A stretch of DNA of 64,000 nt from Macrolepiota albuminosa. Its lineage: Eukaryota > Basidiomycota > Agaricomycetes > Agaricales > Agaricaceae. Under the pieces are notes generated by a model. The model was not told where the DNA came from. It saw only the letters and a program-made list of their open reading frames with translations, and ran no database searches. A program made the position numbers and the translations under genes. Positions 56,668 to 64,000 of the stretch are shown here, piece by piece. Position 1 is the first letter of the stretch. Every line of letters begins with the position of its first letter. Location of the stretch: contig JAMWFC010000032.1 of NCBI GenBank assembly GCA_027475525.1, positions 1,302,001-1,366,000 on the forward strand, written 5' to 3'.

Positions 56668-59600
56668 GTGATGAGGATCATGGAGATGAAGCGCTTATTT
56701 TGGACTATAATCATCGGACTGGGCAAGTAACCTTTATATCATATACCCCTTTAGCCCCTGAAATCTTGAACACTTCTACGTCGCTTACTAGCGAAGCTTT
56801 ATCCTACTTATACCTCACTGCATCCGATATTACTGAAAATCTTTCGACAGACACTTATTTCATTTCTTCCCCTGATTCTAAAGAACCTTTGATATCCGGT
56901 TTTGCTAGAAACCAGAGTTCCATTTATAATATGTTTGCTAACAACAGTACCCCTAAGCGCAAAGGGGTTCAGGTTAAAAAGAAATACAAGCCAGTAGCGC
57001 TTAAAACGAAACCGGTAGCAAGTGGCGTACCCGAAGAATTTCGCATCGAGAGAAAAATCATTGGAGACCCGTTAGTGACCCTTCCCGAGCTTAATCCGAA
57101 CCCGCCACCCTTCGAGCCTACCGGACAATTTACGGAAGAACGACGGGCGCTATTCCTTAGCGCCCACGATACAGGCTTTCTATCGACGGCGGAACTAGAT
57201 GTATTGACCGACATTATGCGAAAACAAAACAAAGCATTTGCTTGGGAGGATTCCGAACGCGGTAAACTGAGAACTGACTTCTTTCCACCAGTGGTTATAC
57301 CAACAATACCTCATGTACCTTGGACCGAGCATAACCGACCGATACCGCCGGGTATTGAAGCGGAGGTTTGCCAAATTATTCGTTCCAAAATAGCGGCGGG
57401 AGTTTACGAGCCTTCCAATTCGGCATACCAGTCGCGATGGTTTTGTGTACTAAAGAAAAATGGCAAGCTACGTATAGTTCACAGTCTGGAGCCGCTGAAC
57501 AAAGTCACGATTCATCATTCAGGGGTACCGCCCTTCCCCGATCACGTCGCTGAATCGTTCGCGGGAAGAATATGTGGCGCTACCCTGGATCTGTACGTTG
57601 GCTATGACGAGCGCTTGATTCATCCTTCCTCTCGCGACTTAACGACATTTCAAACGCCATTCGGAGCGCTACGACTGGTTACACTTCCCATGGGGTGGAC
57701 GAATTCGGTACCCATATTCCACGACGACATTACGTTTATTCTACAACCCGAAATACCCCACCATGTGCTTAGTTTTATCGACGATGTTGGCGTTAAGGGC
57801 CCAAAAGATTGGCGCCTTGTAGATGGCAAGCCCAAAGTGCACCTGGAAAATCCTAATATCCGCATGGCGCTATGGGACTTCTTCCAATTGGTCAACCGGG
57901 TGCTTCAGCACATGAAATATTGTGGTGGAACGTTCTCAGGACACAAGTTGGTTCTTTGCGCACCACAATTTAAAATTTTGGGGCACGTTTGCACGCCAGA
58001 AGGCAGGATCCCTGAGGAGAGCCGATTAGCGCTTCTGGAGAAGTGGGGGATCTGCCATAACCTCTCGGAAGTTCGCGCGTTTCTAGGCACGGTAGGCGTG
58101 CTGCGCATGTTCATACACCATTTTTCGCATCGAGCGCACGCGCTAAATCGCTTAACTCGTTCAGGGGTCCCCTTCGAATTCGGACCTGACCAAATTAACG
58201 CCCAAAAAGACTTAGTGAAGGCGCTGCAGGAAGCGAAGCCATTGGTACCCATCGATTATACTACATCCGATCCAGTTATACTTGCCGTCGACACCTCTTA
58301 CATCGCGGTCGGCTTCTTTTTATGTCAATGTGATAGCGCGAATCGAAAAATCAGACGCTACAATCGCTTCGGATCAATTACCCTTAACGACAGAGAGTCG
58401 CGCTATAGTCAGCCCAAACTGGAATTATACGGATTGTTTCGAGCGTTTCAGGCACTACGCATGTATCTTATTGGGGTTCGAAACCTGATCGTCGAAGTTC
58501 ACGCACGCTACATCAAAGGGATGCTTCAGAACCCAGACATTCAACCCTCGGCTAGCATGAATCGCTGGGTAGTAGCGATACTAATGTTCCACTTCGAGCT
58601 CGTGCATGTTAAGAGTGCGTTTCACGGACCTGATGGACTATCTAGGCGACCTAGGCAGCCGGAGGACGAAACGCTAGATGAAAGCGATAAGGACGTATTT
58701 GACGACTGGATTGACCGATTGCACGGTTTCATACATATTATTCAATTGCCTATTTTGGCCCTTCGCAAAGACCAACCTGTCTCAACTTGGCTACACCCTA
58801 TCATCTCGTATCAACCTAAACCGTATCAAGCTCCATCGACCTTTTACACGGCCAGTATCTATAACGTCGCTAAGCCATATAACGACCTAAAGATAGTCGA
58901 GGAACCAAGACCCTTGCGGGAAGATAGTTGCAACCTTCCATATTCGGCAGTACCTCGTAGCGCCAAGGCTAAGTCAGAAGACCAACGAGTTGATCAGGTT
59001 AGGAAATGGTTACAGGATTTGCGCCGACCATCAGACCTTACGGACACGGAATACGCCACCTTCATTCGATATGCAACGACTTTCTTTGTGGTTGAAAATC
59101 GGCTTTGGCGACGAAATAGGTCTGGCGCTCACAAATTAGTAATCAAGCCAGAGGGCCGCGTCAGGATCTTGCGCGCTATGCATGATGACTTGGGACATCG
59201 AGGACTCTACGCTACGCGGGCGAATTTATTGGAACGTTTTTGGTGGCCTCAAGTTAGCGCCGATATCGCATGGTATATTCGTACTTGCCATCTCTGCCAA
59301 ATCCAACAGACGCGCCAAGTCCTTATACCCCCAACCGTAGCGACTCCAGCACCCTTGTTCGGAAAAATATATATCGACACTATGCACATGCCCAAGTCGG
59401 GACGCTACAAGTACATTATCCAGGGAAGGTGTTCTTTGGTACATTGGCCGGAGTTCCGTATGCTCCAGCGGGAAAATACCGACGCTATAGCTAAGTGGCT
59501 CTTCGAAGATGTTATTTGCAGATGGGGAGCCCTTCACGAGATTGTTACAGACAACGGAGCGCCAATAGTTAAGGCGCTTACCTACCTCGCTAAGAAATAC

Positions 59601-60344
59601 AACATACAGCATATCCGAGTCTCAGGATACAATAAACGCGCTAACGGTATAGTGGAGAGACCACATTTTGACGTACGACAGGCGCTATTTAAGGCGGTAG
59701 ACGGCGACGAAAGTCGCTGGAGCGAAGCGACTTATTCGATTTTTTGGTCCGAACGAGTTACCGTACGGAAGAGGATGGGCTGCTCTCCCTACTACGCGGT
59801 GACTGGCACCCATCCCCTGCTTCCAGCAGACATCGTGGAGGCAACATACCTACAACCCCCACCTAACTCAATCCTGTCCTCTACCGACCTTATCGCTAGG
59901 CGCGCCATTGACTTACAACGACGCATGGAGGATCTAGAGCGCCTACACGAGGTGGTATTTCAAGCTAGACGACAAGCCGCATTACGATTTGAAAGCGAGC
60001 ATAGCGCTACTATCCGAGACTACAACTTTACAGCTGGCGCCTTGGTGCTAATGCGCAACTCAAAAATCGAAGTAACCCATAACAAAAAGATGCGACCTCA
60101 ATACCTAGGGCCCCTCATAGTCGTTTCCCGCAATAGGGGAGGAGCCTACGTACTCTGCGAGCTGGACGGCTCGGTTTTGCATCGACCGGTAGCGGCGTTT
60201 CGACTCATTCCCTACTTAGCGCGTGAACACATTCCACTACCTTTGCCGGCGCTAGACATTGACACGGCCAAACTGCGAGAGCTTGAAGAGACTGAGTTGG
60301 TGGACGATGACGAGATCACTCCTGATGACGAAGAGGAACAATAA
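56634..60344 (+). CDS. B2 pol: RT, RNase H, integrase
   Basis: 1236-residue open frame. An N-terminal linker precedes RT (FTEERRALFLSAHD, PPGIEAEVCQIIRSKI, RWFCVLKKNGKLRIVHSLEPLN). The RT active site is FIDDVGVKGP (57774-57785), the Phe variant usual for this mushroom-specific lineage. RNase H follows (VILAVDTSYIAVG, YSQPKLELYGLF); its later motif reads VEVHARYIKG, where Asp is expected at the His codon (58500-58502). Integrase has the HHCC zinc domain (DLGHRGLYATRANLL, CHLCQIQQT), core motifs YIDTMHM, VTDNGAPI and GIVERPHFD, and a GPL-type C-terminal module (QYLGPLIVVSRNRGGAY). No chromodomain; the C-terminus is acidic (DDDEITPDDEEEQ). It overlaps gag-PR in the -1 frame, suggesting a frameshift or separate start (MSDEDHGDE at 56664). 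Confidence 0.9.
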   Translation: MRVFSGAIEEMSDEDHGDEALILDYNHRTGQVTFISYTPLAPEILNTSTSLTSEALSYLYLTASDITENLSTDTYFISSPDSKEPLISGFARNQSSIYNMFANNSTPKRKGVQVKKKYKPVALKTKPVASGVPEEFRIERKIIGDPLVTLPELNPNPPPFEPTGQFTEERRALFLSAHDTGFLSTAELDVLTDIMRKQNKAFAWEDSERGKLRTDFFPPVVIPTIPHVPWTEHNRPIPPGIEAEVCQIIRSKIAAGVYEPSNSAYQSRWFCVLKKNGKLRIVHSLEPLNKVTIHHSGVPPFPDHVAESFAGRICGATLDLYVGYDERLIHPSSRDLTTFQTPFGALRLVTLPMGWTNSVPIFHDDITFILQPEIPHHVLSFIDDVGVKGPKDWRLVDGKPKVHLENPNIRMALWDFFQLVNRVLQHMKYCGGTFSGHKLVLCAPQFKILGHVCTPEGRIPEESRLALLEKWGICHNLSEVRAFLGTVGVLRMFIHHFSHRAHALNRLTRSGVPFEFGPDQINAQKDLVKALQEAKPLVPIDYTTSDPVILAVDTSYIAVGFFLCQCDSANRKIRRYNRFGSITLNDRESRYSQPKLELYGLFRAFQALRMYLIGVRNLIVEVHARYIKGMLQNPDIQPSASMNRWVVAILMFHFELVHVKSAFHGPDGLSRRPRQPEDETLDESDKDVFDDWIDRLHGFIHIIQLPILALRKDQPVSTWLHPIISYQPKPYQAPSTFYTASIYNVAKPYNDLKIVEEPRPLREDSCNLPYSAVPRSAKAKSEDQRVDQVRKWLQDLRRPSDLTDTEYATFIRYATTFFVVENRLWRRNRSGAHKLVIKPEGRVRILRAMHDDLGHRGLYATRANLLERFWWPQVSADIAWYIRTCHLCQIQQTRQVLIPPTVATPAPLFGKIYIDTMHMPKSGRYKYIIQGRCSLVHWPEFRMLQRENTDAIAKWLFEDVICRWGALHEIVTDNGAPIVKALTYLAKKYNIQHIRVSGYNKRANGIVERPHFDVRQALFKAVDGDESRWSEATYSIFWSERVTVRKRMGCSPYYAVTGTHPLLPADIVEATYLQPPPNSILSSTDLIARRAIDLQRRMEDLERLHEVVFQARRQAALRFESEHSATIRDYNFTAGALVLMRNSKIEVTHNKKMRPQYLGPLIVVSRNRGGAYVLCELDGSVLHRPVAAFRLIPYLAREHIPLPLPALDIDTAKLRELEETELVDDDEITPDDEEEQ

Positions 60345-60485
60345 AAGACCACAGAAAACGAGGCGCCAGCGGCTAGCGCCCCCTGCTACGGACTTAAAGC
60401 ATGCGCTAGTAATCATGAAAAGGGTGCATAACTTGGCGATACTAATACATGCGGCATTACCAAACTATACTTGACTACAAAAAGC

Positions 60486-61983
60486 TTAGGACAACGATGA
60501 CGACCGCCGACGAGGACCCTTGACTCGCTCCTTGTGTCGCCTATAGGCGGGAGGAGCACCGGAAGGGGGACGGATGGCAGCGTTAGGCGGCGCGGGAGGA
60601 GCGACTGGAGGAGGAGGTACGGGAGCGACTGGAGAAGGAGGTACGGGAGCGCGAGGAGGCATGGAAAAGGCGATTGTAGGTGGAGCGAGGGAAGGACCCG
60701 GGGGAGCGGCGGGACGAGTAGGGGACAAGTACCACCCGGCCTCGTCCAAGCGACGCTCTAAAGCTGTGAAAGGAACGATCACGCGGTCGAGCACGGCTCT
60801 ACTAGCGGTAGGGTTGACAAGAACCGGAAGAGGGAGCCAGGAAAGGCTCTAGAAAAGGGCAGGGAGTTAGCTAACCAAAGCCAGGCGAAAAAGGGGTACA
60901 GGTACTAACCAAACCCCCAGTCTCGCGGAGAAGACTATGAAGGCTCAACGCGGTACCAGCAATGGTCTGCTCCTACGGCGCGCATAAGTATTACCTAAAA
61001 CATGCGCTAATAAAGGGTTTACGGTGACTAGGGCCGGGTCTGTGTCTATCTCCCATTCGGCGGAGGCCGCTAGAAGGATCCGGTATCGGCGCACAAGGGT
61101 CAATATGTTACTATTCTCCTGCGGAAAGCCGCCGTCAGGCATTAACGCGAGGAAGCGCTCGAGGCGATCTAGGATGAGAGGCCGGTGAATGAGTACGGGG
61201 TCATCAAGAAGGAGGGAAGGTTCTGGCATGATATGATACTAACCGGGTTAACTGCGCCAGAATCCATAAAATACCTCCAGCTGGTTGCAGGGTCGCGGAT
61301 ACTTGGGAACTCTTACATGCGCAAACAATCATGAGGGGGGGGGGAGAAGACAATGATGCATTTCATATAACTATGACAAAAGAAATCAACTAGCCAAAAT
61401 CTGTCAGCCCGGTGGCGCCACGAAAAAGAAGAAGCCGACTTACATAAACGACATGGGAGACGGACGAGTATCAAGGACCGGGCAAAAGGAGAGGCCTGGA
61501 AGGCCGCCAGCCTTCAGTTGGACCGCGAAAAAGCCGGCCACCAGTAGACGAGCGGGGCGCCTAGCGGGGCAATGCGTTAGAAGGAAGAAAACAAGGTAAT
61601 AAGGTAACGGACCAGGTAGTGACTCTCCTCCAGCAGCAACTCAAGATGCTCCTTCATTTCCTTGGTCGCGATTTGCTTTATTGGGCGACTATCAGAAGAG
61701 AAGGAGGGCGAAAAAGGCAATAGCGCACCTGAAAAATCCGACTCCAGTTTTTCTCCATACTGAAACGGGTCAACGGCAGGTCATCGTTCCAGATCTCACA
61801 GGCCACACAAAGTAGCTGGCAGCGACGACCTAACTCAACGACTCTGTCGGTCAGCCCGGGCACGCCGACCGCTGGGTAGTGGTGGAAGAACGAGGTAGCG
61901 CGTTCCAGGAAAGTGGGGGGATCCATTACGATATGAGCACGATCACAACGGGCAGTCCACACAATGCCGGTTGGGCTTTCCAT
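60486..61983 (-). CDS. B2 antisense accessory gene 2 (multi-exon)
   Basis: ATG at 61983 (MESPTGIVWTARCDRAHIVM), stop TAA at 60488-60486, running head-on into pol. Exon 1 is 61983-61729. Intron 1 (61728-61676) has GTGCGC and AATAAAG, and exon 2 begins QIATKEMKEHLELLLEES. Later blocks are RPARLLVAGFFAVQLKAGG, a helical exon (RLERFLALMPDGGFPQENS, 60945-61229), GTALSLHSLLRETGGL, then a clear intron (GTTAGT...GCTAAC...TTCTAG) and a Pro/Ala-rich basic C-terminus ending RVKGPRRRSSSLS. Internal splice sites in the middle remain uncertain; some would give introns of only about 32-36 nt. Every block is conserved in B1. No domain recognised. It has its own TATA box. Confidence 0.6.
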
Positions 61984-62020
61984 CGCGAAGACTGATGAGA
62001 TGCTGTCGGGGCATGGGCAA

Positions 62021-62026
62021 TTTATA
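62021..62026 (-). promoter_or_regulatory. TATA box of B2 antisense gene 2
   Basis: TATAAA (followed by TT) on the minus strand, about 40 nt before the ATG at 61983; conserved in B1. Confidence 0.65.
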
Positions 62027-62302
62027 GGGCTCGGACGGTGTTTCAACTAGCGACAGCGTGGGAGGGCACTTCTCAAGGGGCTTGGACCCTGACGCAGACA
62101 CGAGCCAATAGGATGCACTGGAGTCCATTTTAGGTCGCACAAAGAGGGTATTAACCTTCAAGATCTAGCGCTTATACCCACCATCACCGAATAACCACAA
62201 GCGATCAGTGGCACTCTTTTCTTATACATTAAAACTTCTTGCATGAATCGACTTATTTTTCTACAGACGATACCTATTTCTTCCTAGGCTGGCGCAATAT
62301 TG

Positions 62303-62456
62303 GCTATTGGGTCGCGCTGGTAATAGGGGTTTTTACGCCATGATGATTTACTGAGTGTTTCCCCTTTTTCTTACTTTGTGCTATTGGGTCGCGCTGGTAA
62401 TAGGGGTTTTTACGCCATGATGATTTACTGAGTGTTTCCCCTTTTTCTTACTTTGT
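62303..62456. repeat. 77-bp tandem duplication (likely assembly artefact)
   Basis: 62303-62379 repeated at 62380-62456; the single-copy form is in B1 (about 36594-36670). Confidence 0.92.
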
Positions 62457-62505
62457 ATTTTGATTACTTACAAACTGACAATTTTGAAACAAGGGGAGGG
62501 GAGCG

Positions 62506-62511
62506 TTTATT
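62506..62511 (-). terminator. polyadenylation signal of B2 antisense gene 1
   Basis: AATAAA on the minus strand about 75 nt after the TAG stop at 62589-62587. Confidence 0.5.
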
Positions 62512-62586
62512 TTTAGTATGGCTATCACAAACTACGTATCAAAATTTTCAAAGTCCACAGAAATTCGAAGCGCTACGGGCCGGCGA

Positions 62587-64000
62587 CTACGCATCAGACG
62601 CGGAGGGAGCGGGATCACCCAATGGAAGCAAGTCCCCGTCTTGAATGGCGTTACTCGCTTGCCACTCAAGCGCATCAGTGATGTCGTCATGGAGCTCAAG
62701 CAGGAGGAGCTCACAGCGCGCTAAGGTGGAGACTCGAGGACGGAGGAGGGCGAGTTTGCTACCAACGACGTCGGTTGCGTCCTCGATCTGGCGAAGTTGT
62801 TGATGGAGATCGGCGGCAAGACGTAGGGGAGTGACAGGATAAGAGAACTCATCCCCAAGCCAGGGATAGGCGTCGCCGGAAACGCGCATGGCGGGGGGAG
62901 GAGTCCAAAAAGGATCGAACTTAGAGGAGGTCAGCGGAGAGGCGAACTAACTAGGAAATGCAGACTTACTCGAACGGTTACGGGAGCACGGGGGGTCTAT
63001 TCATGGCGCTCATCGCCTGGGGACATGGCCCTAGCGGAAGAAAGGCAGATGCCATAGGAAGGCAAGTACCTCCAGCAGCGGCGGCGCTTGCCCTGAGCTA
63101 CTAGGGTCCCTTCGAACTCAGGCGCGGTAGAGGACTCGCAAGTACTGGGGAAAGAAGAGAGGCTACGAGGAGGGGTAAGAGATGGTGTAATAGGAAGGGC
63201 AACGGGGGAGGCGCTAGCCGCGACAGGCTCGGGAGCAGGGGTAGCACCGGCAACAGACATTACGACATCTTCGGCGGGAGGGATATTCACGACAACCGGA
63301 AGCGAGGGAGTAGGGGAACTAGCGACGAAGAGGTTAGCACTACCTGGCGAAGAAAACCCGAAGACTACGCACCGGTTACCACTGGGGCCACTCTGATAAG
63401 GGTTAGCGGCGAAAGGGGGAGTAATGCGAAGCAGAAGAGCGCGTACCGCCAACAGCGCATCGGTGTCGACTACAGGCCCAGCCTCATCGTCATCTTCGCC
63501 CTCGGCGTCCCTCTCGGTATCCTCGCCTTCATCAGTAGACGACTCGGTAGAAGACAAGACGACGGGAGTAGCAGGCGCTAGCTCCCGGCGCTTACCGGGA
63601 CTCTTGCTAGGAGAGGCGACAATAGGCTTATGCTTCGAAGGGACGGGACGATGGGGAGAACGGGCAAAGGGGGCAGTCACGGTAGTACCATCTTGGGTGA
63701 TGGAAAGCGCTAGACTTGCAGCGCTAATTACAGTGGGCTGACGAGTAGCGGCCAAATCGCGTTGCTGCAGCACAAAGGCCCGGGCGTTACGAACTAAGAC
63801 TGCGCGCTCGTAATTGCGCTGCATGATAGCGTCCCTACCACGTTCGCGAGTACGAATCCCATTGAAGGCACAGCCCCGTTTCAACGCATCGCAACGGTAG
63901 CAGGGAAGAGAGGCGGTAGGAAACCAGCAACCTTCAGGATCGTTTTCAGACCAGCATTTATCGCACTGGGAAAGAAGTTAGCGACGTCATCAACCTTTCA
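62587..64000 (-). pseudogene. B2 antisense accessory gene 1: Cys6-cluster protein (5' end outside window)
   Basis: An exon starts at 63965 after an intron ending TTCCCAG with branch GCTAAC. It encodes CDKC, GC, PCYRC, GC in CX2CX8CX8CX2CX6C spacing, a Zn(II)2Cys6-like cluster. It continues through GRDAIMQRNYERAVL, a basic SPSKSPGKRREL, an acidic STDEGEDTERDAEGEDDDEAG and a Pro/Ala/Ser-rich part. An intron (GTGCGT...GTGCTAAC...GCTAG, 54 nt, about 63375-63322) is open and a multiple of three. A TAG replaces the Trp codon seen in B1 near 62997. After another intron (GTAAGT...CTAAG) the last exon carries a leucine-rich helix (LAADLHQQLRQIEDATDVVG) and ends at TAG 62589-62587. The architecture suggests a transcription-factor-like nuclear protein; function is inferred only. 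Confidence 0.65.

Larger units (their letters stand above)
62046..62586. other. B2 spacer between antisense genes
   Basis: Holds the 3' flank of gene 1 and upstream region of gene 2. No gene seen. It contains a 77-bp duplication (62303-62456). Confidence 0.5.
52851..64000 (+). mobile_element. Ty3/Gypsy element B2 (continues past the window)
   Basis: 5' LTR, tRNA-type PBS, gag-PR, pol without a chromodomain, then two antisense genes. The 3' LTR lies outside the window. Inserted into element C next to GCGG (52847-52850). Best B copy for coding content. Confidence 0.92.

Overview
The window is fungal, most likely from a TE-rich basidiomycete (Agaricomycetes). It has about 50-nt introns with GTRNGT donors and CTRAY branch points, Ty3/Gypsy families of the kind common in mushrooms, and an N-terminal exon of a mitochondrial ABC1/ADCK-type kinase at the left edge. 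Only about the first 2 kb is host DNA: the kinase exon (minus strand) and a tiny three-exon secreted-peptide gene (plus strand). No rRNA, tRNA or CRISPR was found.

The rest is a nested pile of LTR retrotransposons, named here for convenience. D is a decayed Ty1/Copia element (2079 to about 5065), and another Copia RT fragment lies at 42502-42796. A is a chromodomain Ty3/Gypsy family on the minus strand with four copies. A0 (5066-6164 plus 17859-22004) is split by A1 (6165-17858, TSD TCTGG). A2 (24797-36254, TSD ACGAT) is the best preserved. A4 (41327-42501) is a 5' stub. B is a non-chromodomain Ty3/Gypsy family on the plus strand: B1 (22005-41326, with A2 and a small solo LTR inside it), a solo LTR (11231-12304) inside A1, and B2 (52851 to the window end). 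C is a Ty3/Gypsy element with one long gag-pro-pol frame plus an extra downstream ORF (42797-52850, cut by B2).

The most interesting biology is the accessory gene content. A and B both carry spliced genes in ANTISENSE orientation between pol and the 3' LTR. In A it is one five-exon gene encoding a GAL4-like Cys6 cluster, a basic region and a coiled coil. In B there are two genes, each with its own TATA box, and one also has a Cys6 cluster. C carries a long sense Q/P-rich ORF after pol. Family A also has two tandem retropepsin domains separated by an in-frame UGA conserved in three copies, and a 13-nt LTR/PBS self-complementarity indicating Tf1/sushi-type self-priming.

Two caveats shape the reading. 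First, fifteen tandem duplications, all with an offset of exactly 77 bp, break retrotransposon reading frames; this looks like an assembly artefact (unmerged k=77 overlaps), not biology. Second, nearly all inactivating stops are TGA at expected CGA arginine codons, the mark of CpG methylation decay.
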